This document shows positions 41,599-50,417 of a stretch of DNA of 64,000 nucleotides, one piece after another. Below the pieces are notes generated by a model. That model ran no database searches. It was not told the DNA's origin and saw only the letters and a list, made by a program, of their open reading frames with translations. The first letter of the stretch is position 1; the number at the start of each line of letters is the position of its first letter. The DNA is from Variovorax sp. PCZ-1. Its GTDB lineage: Bacteria > Pseudomonadota > Gammaproteobacteria > Burkholderiales > Burkholderiaceae_C. The translations under genes and the position numbers were made by a program. The DNA lies in assembly GCF_018413605.1 (NCBI RefSeq), contig NZ_JAHCDN010000001.1, forward strand, positions 310,001-374,000, in the 5' to 3' direction.

Positions 41599-42729
41599 TT
41601 ACCAGCCGTAAAACCGCGGCCAAGTGGCAAGCACTTGATCGCCTTGCACAGCTTGATATTCGGGGAATTGTGCGGCAGTGGCGCAGGCATGGTTAGGCAT
41701 GATGCGAAGCAGGGTGCCAACGGGTAGTGTTTGGGTCATGTTGTGATCCATCTCGCCCATGCGCGCGATGATGCCGTGTTCTTGGTTGGCGCTGTCCATC
41801 ACATAGCCTGGCAAGGGTGTGCAATTCACATCGCAGACTTGGCCGTAGCCAAAATCATGCGATTGCTTTTGCGTGCCGCGATCTCGGCTCATGGCCATCC
41901 AGCCCGCATCCACAATCGCCCAGCCCTTCTCAGCTTGGTGGCCGATCACTGTGGTGAGCACGGAAAGAGCGATATCGTCCTCATGGCATACCCCCACATT
42001 GCGCATCACCAAATCAAAGAACACATAAACACCAGCGCGCACTTCCGTGACGCCATCCAGTTGCAGGGCGTTCAGAGCAGTCGGCGTGGAGCCCACGCTG
42101 ACCACGGGGCAAATGAAACCAGCTTCGCGCAGGCGCTGGGCTGCGCGCACACAGCGTGAGCGCTCTTGCTCGGCCATGGCTTGCAGCGCAGCAGGCGTAG
42201 AAAGCGCATAGCTTGCTCCAGCATGTGTCATCACACCTTGGAGGGCGCCAGCTTGAGCCAGGATGCGGCCAATGCTGATCAAGTCTTCGCTTTCTGGTTG
42301 CACCCCGGAGCGATGGCCGTCGGTATCGATCTCGATCAGCACTTCAAAGGCCACATCATTTTGCGATGCGTAATCAGCAATGGCTGATGCAGCTTCTGCA
42401 CTGTCAGCGATGATTTTGAGAGCGCATCCTTTCTGAATCAGCGCAGCTGCTTGACGAAGCTTAGGAGCGGCCATGCCTACAGCATAGAGAATGTCTGTGA
42501 TACCGGCGGCAAAAAATTGCTCGGCTTCTTTGAGCGTTGATACCGTGATGCCGCGTGCACCCGCTTCGATCTGCGCCTTGGCAATGGGCAAGCATTTGGT
42601 CGTCTTCACATGCGGGCGGAAGGCTACTTTCAAATCGTTCATGCGCGTTTGCATGAGCGCAATATTGCGCTGCATGCGGGCGGTGTCCACCAGGGCGGCG
42701 GGGGTGTTGAGTTCGGTCAGCTGTGTCAT
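41599..42729 (-). CDS. D-threonine aldolase/D-serine dehydratase-like PLP enzyme
   Basis: A 376-residue fold-type III PLP enzyme of the DSD1/D-threonine aldolase family. The cofactor lysine is in RPHVKTTKC (about residue 42), and the C-terminal metal site is PNHACATAA. Substrates in the family are D-threonine, D-serine and beta-hydroxy-D-amino acids. With the D-amino acid genes at 4-6.5 kb it points to use of D-amino acids, though the two loci are far apart. It overlaps the DMT transporter by four bases, so the pair may import or export its substrate. Confidence 0.87.
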   Translation of the reverse strand: MTQLTELNTPAALVDTARMQRNIALMQTRMNDLKVAFRPHVKTTKCLPIAKAQIEAGARGITVSTLKEAEQFFAAGITDILYAVGMAAPKLRQAAALIQKGCALKIIADSAEAASAIADYASQNDVAFEVLIEIDTDGHRSGVQPESEDLISIGRILAQAGALQGVMTHAGASYALSTPAALQAMAEQERSRCVRAAQRLREAGFICPVVSVGSTPTALNALQLDGVTEVRAGVYVFFDLVMRNVGVCHEDDIALSVLTTVIGHQAEKGWAIVDAGWMAMSRDRGTQKQSHDFGYGQVCDVNCTPLPGYVMDSANQEHGIIARMGEMDHNMTQTLPVGTLLRIMPNHACATAAQFPEYQAVQGDQVLATWPRFYGW

Positions 42730-43610
42730 GGCGCGGTCTTGGATGAACCAAATTTAAGCACACCCGTGGAAAGTGCTGTACCCAAAATAATGATCGCACC
42801 GCAGATCACCATGGTGAGCGTGATTTTTTCGCTGAGCAGAATCGCACCATAGGCGACGCCGAAAACCGGAATCAAGAACGTGACGGCGACTGCGCGCGCG
42901 GGGCCGGCGCGTTCGATGATGCGGAAATACATGATGTAAGCCACAGCAGTGCAGAAAAATGCGAGCATCACAATCGCTCCCCAAGCTTGCAAGCCAGGCG
43001 CTTGCGTAGGCATCGACATCATGCCTGGCACGGCGAGCAACAGGGCTGCGCCGATCTGGCTGCCGGTGGCGCTGGCCAATGGCGGCACGCCGGTGAGGTA
43101 TTTCTTGGTGTAGCTGGCTGCAATGCCATAGCAAAGCGTGGCGAGTAAACAAGCGAGCACAGCCATGCCGGGCGAGGCTGCACCGGCTTTGAAGGTGGCC
43201 TTATCCCAGGAGAGTGCGGCGACGCCAGCAAAGCCAATCACCAAGCCCAGAATCCGTGAGCTGGCAGGTCGGTCTTTCAACCACAACCAAGCCACGAGTG
43301 CACCCCAGAGCGGAACGGTGGCGTTGAGGATGGACGACAAGCCAGTGCTGATATGAAGCACGGCAAATGAGAACAAGGCGAATGGGATGCCGCTGTTGAG
43401 CATGCCAACGAAAAGAATCGGGCGGTAGTTTTTCTTCAATGCATCAAATTGACCGCGCCATGCCAGCAACGGCAGTAAAAAGACGGAGGCGAGCAAAACC
43501 CGCAGGAAGGCGGTGAGGAAGGGGCCAAAGTCTGATGCGCCCAGCTTCATCAGCAGGAAAGATGCGCCCCAGATGGCGGCGAGTAGGATGAATTCGATAG
43601 CGATGGGCAT
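42726..43610 (-). CDS. DMT-superfamily (EamA) transporter
   Basis: A 294-residue protein with ten predicted transmembrane helices in two EamA repeats (about 5-135 and 150-285). IWGASFLLMKLGAS at the N terminus and LSSILNATVPLWGALVAWLWL are typical. Members export amino acids and other metabolites. It is transcribed first, with the D-threonine-aldolase-like gene downstream and overlapping. Confidence 0.88.
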   Translation of the reverse strand: MPIAIEFILLAAIWGASFLLMKLGASDFGPFLTAFLRVLLASVFLLPLLAWRGQFDALKKNYRPILFVGMLNSGIPFALFSFAVLHISTGLSSILNATVPLWGALVAWLWLKDRPASSRILGLVIGFAGVAALSWDKATFKAGAASPGMAVLACLLATLCYGIAASYTKKYLTGVPPLASATGSQIGAALLLAVPGMMSMPTQAPGLQAWGAIVMLAFFCTAVAYIMYFRIIERAGPARAVAVTFLIPVFGVAYGAILLSEKITLTMVICGAIIILGTALSTGVLKFGSSKTAP

Positions 43611-43636
43611 GGTTTATGTTTGTCAAAGGAGAAATT

Positions 43637-43844
43637 AAATACCGGACGCAAAGGGCGCAAAAGTTGCGCAAAAGACGCAAAAAAGACAACAATAAATGTG
43701 AAGGGGAATTTAAAGAATGCCTTGCTTTGAAATTATCAGCACACATTGCTGTTTGAATGATGATACTTCCGAAGCTATTGATGCAATGGATGGATATTTT
43801 TTGCGTCTTTTGCGCAACTTTTGCGCCCTTTGCGTCCGGTATTT
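43637..43844. repeat. Perfect 48-bp inverted repeat element (CGCAAAAG copy 4) with 112-bp interior
   Basis: The arms 43637-43684 and 43797-43844 are perfect complements over 48 bases, beginning AAATACCGGACGCAAAGG on the left and ending CCCTTTGCGTCCGGTATTT on the right. They are made of the same CGCAAAAG-type units as the three other copies, but enclose 112 bases of unique, AT-richer sequence instead of a short loop. It lies between the DMT transporter start and the ogt stop. Perfect arms suggest recent formation or strong selection. Confidence 0.9.
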
Positions 43845-43851
43845 GTACTAG
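43717..43851 (+). CDS. Small open frame inside the 48-bp inverted repeat element
   Basis: A 44-codon frame (MPCFEIISTHCCLNDD, then TSEAIDAMDGYF) that begins in the unique interior and ends in the right arm, which encodes LRLLRNFCALCVRYLY. A possible AAGGGG ribosome-binding site lies 9-10 bases upstream. I do not recognise it. It may be no more than a chance frame in the element, and expression is unproven. Confidence 0.25.
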   Translation: MPCFEIISTHCCLNDDTSEAIDAMDGYFLRLLRNFCALCVRYLY

Positions 43852-43857
43852 AGATCT

Positions 43858-44382
43858 TCAAATCAATACTCCCTCTAGCCTAAGCAATTCAATCTTCTTC
43901 TCCAGACCACCCGCATACCCCGTGAGTGAGCCATCTTTGCCAAGCACACGGTGGCAGGGCACGAGGATACCAATCGGATTGCGGCCAACTGCTGCACCTA
44001 CTGCGCGCACAGCGGCGGGTTTGTTGATTTGCTCGGCGATTGCGCCGTAGCTTGTGGAGCCGCCCATGGGAATACGCAGCAGAGCTTGCCACACGCTTTG
44101 TTGAAATTCAGTGCCTTGGTTCAGATCGAGTGGCAGCGCTTTGCCAAAACTGAAATCTTCGGCAGTCATCTCGCCTGCGAAGTAAGGATTGAGCTGCGTC
44201 ATCGCCGCGTGCATATAGCGATGCTCGCCGCGCTGGAAGCGCTGCGCATCATTGAAATCTGGCAGATGCCTTTGCTCACCAAACCAGAGCCCACTCAAGC
44301 CTTGATCAGAAGCGGAGAGCCAAAGCGGGCCTAGGGGTGATGCAAAGCTGTGAAGAAGATGAGGGGTGTGCTGAGGTGTCAT
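43858..44382 (-). CDS. ogt: Methylated-DNA--protein-cysteine methyltransferase
   Basis: A 174-residue suicide repair protein that removes O6-methyl groups from guanine. The active-site GILVPCHRVLGKDGSLTGYAGG is complete, and the DNA-binding helix is in QQSVWQALLRIPMGGSTSYGAIA. It lies just downstream of the Ada-AlkA fusion gene on the same strand with a dispersed repeat between them, forming an alkylation-repair pair. Confidence 0.94.
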   Translation of the reverse strand: MTPQHTPHLLHSFASPLGPLWLSASDQGLSGLWFGEQRHLPDFNDAQRFQRGEHRYMHAAMTQLNPYFAGEMTAEDFSFGKALPLDLNQGTEFQQSVWQALLRIPMGGSTSYGAIAEQINKPAAVRAVGAAVGRNPIGILVPCHRVLGKDGSLTGYAGGLEKKIELLRLEGVLI

Positions 44383-44450
44383 TTTTAAAGCCTTTTCAGT
44401 AGATTGCCGGCGTATTCACTGCGCAAAGTGCTATCGAAATAATAGTGTTG
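44383..44450 (+). repeat. Dispersed repeat, copy between ogt and ada-alkA
   Basis: TTGCCGGCGTATTCACTGCG, then CAAAGTGCTATCGAAATAATAG, with the flank TTTTTAAAGCCTTTTCAG. It fills the whole 71-base gap between the stop of the fusion gene and the ogt start. Confidence 0.87.
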
Positions 44451-44453
44451 GTT

Positions 44454-46007
44454 TTAACGATGCAAACCTGCCCAAACGCGGAAAACGGCATAGCTGCGCC
44501 ACGGCCGCCATGCTTGTGAGGCCACCTCGGCAAGCTTGGCACGTTTACCTGGGCTCTGCTCATCTCGCAAACCGAGTGCATTGTGCAGGGCAATATCGCC
44601 AGCGGGAAAGGCATCGGGCCAGCGCAGTGCGCGCATAGCGATGTAATTCGCTGTCCATTCGCCGATACCAGGCAGCTCTGTGAGTTGCTCGATCACCTTG
44701 AGCGGCTGAGGGGGTGAATTCAGATTCAACTCACCGCTGGCCACGGCGCGCGAGACAGCGATCAAAGCCGCCTGACGTTGCTTGACGATGCCCAAAGCGC
44801 CCAAACTCTCCGGCGAAGCTTGCGCGAGAGTTTGCGGTTTGGGAAAGCAGCGCGAGATCTGCGGCCAGGGTGTTTGAATCTCCTCGCCAAAAGTTTGCAA
44901 CACGCGTTGCGTGAAGGTGCGCCCAGCGGCCACGGTGACTTGCTGGCCGAGAATCGCACGCACAGCGATTTCAAAACCCTCCAAGCTGCCGGGCACGCGC
45001 ATACCAACACCTGCTTTGAAACTTGAATCCAATGCGGTATCAATCGCTGCAGGATCAGCATCCAAATCAAATGCGGCGCGCAGCCGCTTCGTGATCAGTG
45101 GCAAAGCTGGTGCGAAGGCTTCGCTCATGCGCACGCGCAACTGATTTTTTTCTAGATCGGGTGTGGCCTCTAGCCAACCAGAGAGCCATTGACCTTGGTG
45201 TTCAATACCTAGGCTGCGAATGAGGCTTTTTAAGCCATTTTCAGATGAAAAATGGCCTTTCGCCTGCATAGAACCTGCGCGAGGTGCTATGAATTCCATA
45301 GTATTGAGTTGTCGCTCCTGCCAGAAGGCGAGCAAAGCTTGCGCGTCATACGGTGGGCGGAATCCGAGCTGAATCTGAATGCTGCCATGCTCTTGCTGTA
45401 ATGGGGTACTCGTCTCAGCACCTTGCTTGCGCAATCTCGTCGGTGGCATACCGTAATGCTCTGAGAAAGCGGCATTGAAACGCCGCAGGCTGCCAAAGCC
45501 GCTGGAGAGCGCCACATCGGTGATGGGCAACTTCGTATCAGAGAGCAAAGCTTTTGCGGAAAGCAAGCGCCGCGTTTGCAAATACTGTAGCGGGCTCACG
45601 CCCAGATGCGCCTCCACAATGCGTCGCAAATGCCGCTCACTCACGCCCACTTGGCTTGCGATCTGAGCAATAGAGCTGTCATCGCCCGCCAGTGCAGCGT
45701 CGCCCAGTAATTTCACCGCCTGAGAAGCCAACATTTTGGAAGCATCCAGAGTTGACCATACCGGCTCATTGGACAGCGGCGCCAACTCAGGCCGGCAACG
45801 CAAACAAGGCCGAAACCCCGCGCTCTCAGCCTGCGCCGCATGCACATAAAACCGGCAATTTTCCCGTTTCGGCGCTTTCACACGGCACACTGGCCGGCAG
45901 TAAATCCCCGTCGAAGTCACCGCAGTAAAAAACTGCCCATCAAAGCGCGCATCGCGGCTCTTGAGGGCGAGGTAGCAAGCGTCGGAATCAATGGGTTGGG
46001 AGAGCAT
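44454..46007 (-). CDS. alkA: Ada-type regulator fused to AlkA DNA-3-methyladenine glycosylase, with repeat insert
   Basis: A fusion of about 517 residues. The N-terminal Ada zinc domain senses methylphosphotriesters (DARFDGQFFTAVTSTGIYCR, then RPCLRCRPE). An AraC-type HTH follows (QIASQVGVSERHLRRIVEAH). Next are the AlkA N-terminal domain and an HhH-GPD glycosylase with ELPGIGEWTANYIAMRAL and the catalytic aspartate in FPAGDIALHNAL. TMEFIAPRAGSMQA followed by GHFSSENG (roughly residues 235-262) is a dispersed-repeat insert within the AlkA N-terminal domain. The start at ATG 46007 (MLSQPIDSDA) is preferred over an upstream TTG. Confidence 0.9.
   Translation of the reverse strand: MLSQPIDSDACYLALKSRDARFDGQFFTAVTSTGIYCRPVCRVKAPKRENCRFYVHAAQAESAGFRPCLRCRPELAPLSNEPVWSTLDASKMLASQAVKLLGDAALAGDDSSIAQIASQVGVSERHLRRIVEAHLGVSPLQYLQTRRLLSAKALLSDTKLPITDVALSSGFGSLRRFNAAFSEHYGMPPTRLRKQGAETSTPLQQEHGSIQIQLGFRPPYDAQALLAFWQERQLNTMEFIAPRAGSMQAKGHFSSENGLKSLIRSLGIEHQGQWLSGWLEATPDLEKNQLRVRMSEAFAPALPLITKRLRAAFDLDADPAAIDTALDSSFKAGVGMRVPGSLEGFEIAVRAILGQQVTVAAGRTFTQRVLQTFGEEIQTPWPQISRCFPKPQTLAQASPESLGALGIVKQRQAALIAVSRAVASGELNLNSPPQPLKVIEQLTELPGIGEWTANYIAMRALRWPDAFPAGDIALHNALGLRDEQSPGKRAKLAEVASQAWRPWRSYAVFRVWAGLHR
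45228..45307 (+). repeat. Dispersed repeat, copy in ada-alkA
   Basis: CGCCTGCATAGAACCTGCGC, then GAGGTGCTATGAATTCCATAG, with the flank TTTTTAAGCCATTTTCAG, then ATGAAAAATGGCC. The flank itself forms a stem (GCCATTTT/AAAATGGC). In frame on the minus strand, it encodes TMEFIAPRAGSMQA. Confidence 0.88.
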
Positions 46008-46074
46008 TCCCAGATGATACGCCGTACGCTGCAAGTAATTCGCCGTTTTCGGACATGTGAAACAGCCATAAAAA

Positions 46075-46102
46075 AACCCTGCCAGATATCTCTGGCAGGG
46101 TT
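46075..46102 (-). terminator. Rho-independent terminator of the large lipoprotein gene
   Basis: The perfect 12-bp stem AACCCTGCCAGA/TCTGGCAGGGTT with loop TATC is followed on the minus strand by seven T residues. It is 45 bases past the lipoprotein stop. Confidence 0.92.
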
Positions 46103-46146
46103 GTGAGGATGAGCTGAATTTGGAAATTTAGCTTAAGTTCTATAAC

Positions 46147-49146
46147 TCAAGGCGCTGGGCAAGGACCAGCCGTGCAGGTTGACGCGTTAGCAATGTCAAA
46201 GCTGGGGTTACCCGACAGGATCTTGAAGATCGCGTTCGTTGCTTCACGGTTCAGACGTTGAGAATACGTCTTGTTGTTCAAAACATCTTCGTTGCCAAAG
46301 TACACTGAGCCGTTGTGTTCGATCAAGAGCGTACGACCGTTGCGTTGTGCATCTATGCCAGCCGGAGTGGCTGCAAAGCGAAGTACGTTCTTGCCGCCTT
46401 CAGAGGTCACGCTCCAAGTGCTGTCGAGTACCGCCACACAGCCTGTGGTAAAGAACGTACTGCTGCTTTGATCGCACATGAACCAACGCATACCATTGCC
46501 GGTGGTGTCAAAGGCGACGCGCAGACGTTTCTGACCTGTCGTGCCAGCTGCCGGCGTAGCATAGCTTTGATAGGTGTAAATGCCCAACGTGGTACCACCC
46601 GTCGCTGTGCCACTGTTGTAGTTGCCAGAGTAGGATGCACGCATGGCTGCTAGGTTGGCAAAACTGACTGTGCCATTGAGCACCTGGCTGGCTGTGAACA
46701 ACTGTGGCGATGAGCTGATCGTTTGACCGACTTGGAATCGCAACCTAGAACCGGCAGGGAAGACGGCTGCGTTGTAGGCGACGTCGATTGGATCGACGCT
46801 GTTGGCGGGAACGTTCGGGCCGTAGTTGCTGTAATCACGGCCAAAGTCAAAGCTGCCATACAAACGCATATCAGCAATCGTGGTGGAGATGCTCTTGCCT
46901 GTCAGATCCACATCAAGCGACGTGGCTGAGTCCGTGGAATAGTTGCAGAAGCTGCCGCCACGTGGGTTAAGCGTGAAGAGGCTGATACCGATACCATTGC
47001 TTGGGCATTGGTTGTCCACGCCATCTGAGGTTTTCCATACGCCACCGATGAGGTACATCGTGTTGCGTGCGAAGGGCTGCGGCACACCATCCACAGAATT
47101 GAAGCGAACTTCGGTAGATGTGCCGCCCGTTTGCGATGAATTGACTTGGGAGTTGAAGGCACGCAGACTGAAGGTGTCTGATCCGCTGGCGTTTGTTCCG
47201 TAGCGCATATCGCGCAACCATGAACCGAACTCTGAAGCGACCGGGGCGACGGGATCGGTGTGCGATGTCACGCCTGCGAACTGAGCACGCATCGCATTCC
47301 ATGCGGTCACGTTCATGCGCACGGAGGTGTCTGTGGACAAAATGTCTTTGAAGCCATAGAACACAGCGCCACCACGCTCAACGTACAAGCGGTTGCTCTT
47401 ACGTAGCGCGAGCAATTCAGACGGTAGTGAAGCGAACTTGAGAACGCGGGCGTCACCTAAAGCTTCAATGGTGTAGGTGGTATCCATCAAGAATGAGCTA
47501 CCCACGCTGCAATTGGTGTTGATGTTGGGCGTAGCGTTGCGGCGGCATTGCCAAATGCGGGCGTTGCCGGTAGTAGGCGTCAACGCTTGGTACATCACAC
47601 GGTAGTTTTTGACGGCTTGCATGCCTGCCACCTGATATGAACCATCGGGGAACTGGCCTATGCCGTCCGTGTTACCACCGTTCGGTGTGCCGCTGTTGAA
47701 ATTGCCGGGGTAGTACTGAATCATTTCGTCAAGGTTTGCTGCAAACGGCCATTTCTCAAAAGCAGTCGCAGTCGTATTTTTGTTCACGCGAACCTTGCTA
47801 GCCAAATCCTGTCCAATTGGTGTGGACAAGCGGGTGACGACTTGATAGCGCAGTTGTGATCCAGCTGGGAATACGGCATTTTGGTCTGCTACCAAGCTGG
47901 GTGCGCCAGCCCAAGTGCTGTAGCCATCTAAGCCAGAGGCGCGCACGCGCGAGATGACAGCAGTGATGGATTGACCTGAAATATCTTCCGTTGATCGGCG
48001 GCTTGAATCACGGTAGGTGCTGCAATAGCTGGATTCGCCTGGAGCAGTCGCTGTTGCATCCTTGTACACGAGTGCTTCAAAACCATCGGATGGGCAGGCA
48101 TACCAGCTGCTCGTAGCTTCGTTGTAGTAACTCTGGTTACGAACATAAGGGAAGGCTGTGGAGTTAACGCGCACATCGTTGGCGCGTTTGAAGCCATCAG
48201 GTCGTGCCACATCATCGCCCGTGAAGACGCGGTAGTTCCAATTTGTGGGGCTGGTGTAGCGGAAATCGCGCAGTGTGACGAAGGGCGTTGGCGTGGTGAC
48301 GGTATTGGTGTCTGTCGTAGCTGCAACAATTGTGCTGGCAATCTGCGCTTGTGTTGCAACAGTAGCAGAAGTGATGCCTTGGCTTGCAGCCAAGTTAGCT
48401 GCTGTGATGGTGGAGCTGCCAGTTGAACTTGCCACCGAGTTAGCTAATGCGCTGAGGTTGTTGACCACAACGACTGAGAGCAAGGCTTGCGTTTGTGCCT
48501 CGGGCACATTAGCCGTGGCGGCTGTAGCGCCTACTTCTTGCTTGAGTGCGGTGATGATCTGAGCAATCGTGCCAGCGCGAGCGGCATCAGAGTTGGTCGC
48601 ACGTAGCGCTACGAAGTTGTCTAATGGCGAGATCGTCATCCCCAATTGCTGCTTGACCAGTTCAATGGCTGCGGCTGGATCGGTCGTGCCAGAAGCTTGC
48701 ATCACTTCTTGCACGATGGTTGTGATGGGGCTGACGAACAAAGACGCGCCAGTGTCTGTATTGGCGGGTGCCTTGAGCGTATAAGCCACACTGACTGGGC
48801 CGGTGTCGGCATCAATCGCACCGACTGGCACGATGGCTATGACAGCGTGTTTACCTGCTTCTGAGGCTGGAACTGACAGGGAGTAAGCGCCATTTGCACC
48901 CGTATCGGCTGAAACAGGCTCACCGGTGTCGCAACGGCCGTTATCGTTTAAGTCGTAGCACACACGCGCACCTTGGATCAGGCCATCGGCAACAACGCCA
49001 GACAAACTCACGGGTGCAGCGCTGACAGGCGGTGTCGTTCCTCCGCCGCCGCCACCACCACCTCCGCAAGCTGATAGCACCAATGCCCCAGACAGAGCGG
49101 CTGCTATCGATAGCAGTGCTGTCTGGTGTGGGATCTGTATCTTCAT
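46147..49146 (-). CDS. Large surface lipoprotein with duplicated domain, function unknown
   Basis: A 999-residue lipoprotein. The signal peptide (about residues 1-26) ends in the lipobox LSAC, followed by nine glycines; glycine at +2 suggests the outer membrane. A carboxypeptidase-regulatory-like module with a calcium-type loop (DLNDNGRCDTGEP) follows at about 50-95. A helical alanine-rich region runs to about 290. Then come two related domains of about 300 residues (beginning RDFRYTSPTNWNYRVF and RDMRYGTNASGSDTFS), each with paired cysteines and shared turns such as AVFPAGSQLRYQV/AVFPAGSRLRFQV. AGGAG precedes the start at 49146. I do not recognise the duplicated domain. Confidence 0.8.
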   Translation of the reverse strand: MKIQIPHQTALLSIAAALSGALVLSACGGGGGGGGGTTPPVSAAPVSLSGVVADGLIQGARVCYDLNDNGRCDTGEPVSADTGANGAYSLSVPASEAGKHAVIAIVPVGAIDADTGPVSVAYTLKAPANTDTGASLFVSPITTIVQEVMQASGTTDPAAAIELVKQQLGMTISPLDNFVALRATNSDAARAGTIAQIITALKQEVGATAATANVPEAQTQALLSVVVVNNLSALANSVASSTGSSTITAANLAASQGITSATVATQAQIASTIVAATTDTNTVTTPTPFVTLRDFRYTSPTNWNYRVFTGDDVARPDGFKRANDVRVNSTAFPYVRNQSYYNEATSSWYACPSDGFEALVYKDATATAPGESSYCSTYRDSSRRSTEDISGQSITAVISRVRASGLDGYSTWAGAPSLVADQNAVFPAGSQLRYQVVTRLSTPIGQDLASKVRVNKNTTATAFEKWPFAANLDEMIQYYPGNFNSGTPNGGNTDGIGQFPDGSYQVAGMQAVKNYRVMYQALTPTTGNARIWQCRRNATPNINTNCSVGSSFLMDTTYTIEALGDARVLKFASLPSELLALRKSNRLYVERGGAVFYGFKDILSTDTSVRMNVTAWNAMRAQFAGVTSHTDPVAPVASEFGSWLRDMRYGTNASGSDTFSLRAFNSQVNSSQTGGTSTEVRFNSVDGVPQPFARNTMYLIGGVWKTSDGVDNQCPSNGIGISLFTLNPRGGSFCNYSTDSATSLDVDLTGKSISTTIADMRLYGSFDFGRDYSNYGPNVPANSVDPIDVAYNAAVFPAGSRLRFQVGQTISSSPQLFTASQVLNGTVSFANLAAMRASYSGNYNSGTATGGTTLGIYTYQSYATPAAGTTGQKRLRVAFDTTGNGMRWFMCDQSSSTFFTTGCVAVLDSTWSVTSEGGKNVLRFAATPAGIDAQRNGRTLLIEHNGSVYFGNEDVLNNKTYSQRLNREATNAIFKILSGNPSFDIANASTCTAGPCPAP

Positions 49147-49328
49147 GATGACTCCTAGGTTGAACATGAACAGGAAAAGGCAAAATAAATAGGCTGAAAG
49201 TTGTCAGTATTTATTTCTGACACGCGTTTTTACATTTCGTAAACTGAGCTGTCATCACCAGAACAGATGAGGGACAACAAAAATCATCAGTTTTGATGAG
49301 AGGGTTTTTTCGGGTTTACCATTGCCTT

Positions 49329-50015
49329 ATGTCCAGCATTTCCACTTCTCAGCGCCACTTCGACTGCATCACCTTCGACTGGGATGGCACGCTCTTTGAC
49401 TCCACGGCCATCATCACGCGCTGCATCCAGGGCGCAGTTGCTGAGGTGGGCGGCACGGTACCTTCCGATAAAGAAGCTTCCTATGTGATTGGCCTCGGGC
49501 TGATGCAGGCGCTAGCGCATGCTGCGCCTGATGTGCCGAAAGAGAAGTATCCAGCGCTGGGCGAGGCTTACAAGCGGCAATGGGCGCTGCATGTGGATGA
49601 CATCAGCTTTTTCCCCGGTACGATGCCGATGCTGCGCGACTTGCAAGCGCGAGGAAAAAAGCTCGCCGTGGCGACGGGCAAATCTCGCCGCGGGCTCGAT
49701 GAGGTGTTGCAGCGAGAGCTCGATGGCATCAAGCTCTCGCATTTATTTGACGCGACGCGTACGGCAGATCAAACGGCAGGTAAACCGGATCCCCTGATGT
49801 TGAACGAGCTCATGCAAGAATTGGATGTGAAACCAGAGCGCATGCTGATGATTGGCGACACCACGCACGACTTGCTGCTTGCGCGCAATGCGGGCGTAGC
49901 GAGTGTGGGCGTGAGCTTTGGCGCGCATGCGCATGCAGACTTTGCGCAGTATGAGCCATTGTTTGTGGCTCACAGCATGAAAGAACTTCACGTTTGGTTA
50001 TTGGAGAATGCTTGA
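49329..50015 (+). CDS. HAD-family hydrolase (phosphoglycolate phosphatase-like)
   Basis: A haloacid dehalogenase-type phosphatase of about 228 residues. The nucleophile motif is FDWDGTLFDSTAII, motif II is VATGKSRRGLDEVL, and the acid pair is in MIGDTTHDLLLARNAG. The tryptophan in FDWDGT is characteristic of the Burkholderiales proteins found beside Rieske and SppA genes. The start at 49329 (MSSISTSQRH) is preferred over an upstream frame extension. The Rieske ATG follows its stop directly. Confidence 0.88.
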   Translation: MSSISTSQRHFDCITFDWDGTLFDSTAIITRCIQGAVAEVGGTVPSDKEASYVIGLGLMQALAHAAPDVPKEKYPALGEAYKRQWALHVDDISFFPGTMPMLRDLQARGKKLAVATGKSRRGLDEVLQRELDGIKLSHLFDATRTADQTAGKPDPLMLNELMQELDVKPERMLMIGDTTHDLLLARNAGVASVGVSFGAHAHADFAQYEPLFVAHSMKELHVWLLENA

Positions 50016-50384
50016 ATGAGCGATGCGGTGATCCCCCTGTGCAATAGCGCTGATCTGCAAAACGGTGGCAAGGCTGTGCCTTTTGATGTGAATTTCGCGG
50101 GGCAGACATGCACAGCTTTCGCCATTCGCTACCAAGGCGCCGTGCATGCTTATCTGAACCGTTGCACCCATGTGGCGATGGAGCTTGATTGGCAGCCGGG
50201 GCAGTTTTTTGATGACACGGGGCAATGGCTGCTCTGCTCCACGCATGGTGCGGCATACAAGCCAGATACGGGCGAATGCGGCGGCGGGCCCTGCCGAGGT
50301 GGTTTGGTGAAAATCTCACTCCTTGAATCTGACGGTGTGGTGCATTGGCAGACGGCTTACAACTTGAAGCCTCTGGATTTCTAA
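50016..50384 (+). CDS. Rieske [2Fe-2S] protein
   Basis: A 122-residue soluble Rieske ferredoxin-like protein. The cluster ligands are in NRCTHVAMEL and LLCSTHGAAY. There is no signal or membrane anchor, so it is a cytoplasmic electron carrier or assembly subunit. A TTGGAGAA ribosome-binding site lies within the end of the HAD gene. The physiological partner is unknown. Confidence 0.9.
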   Translation: MSDAVIPLCNSADLQNGGKAVPFDVNFAGQTCTAFAIRYQGAVHAYLNRCTHVAMELDWQPGQFFDDTGQWLLCSTHGAAYKPDTGECGGGPCRGGLVKISLLESDGVVHWQTAYNLKPLDF

Positions 50385-50417
50385 CTATTTGCCCTCAATT
50401 ACGGGGACAATCAGATC

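Noticed and set aside
46549-46590. GCCGGCGTAGCATAGC in the lipoprotein gene as a repeat copy
   Set aside because: The match stops after about 10 bases, without TGCGC or the AAAT...ATAG end; judged chance.
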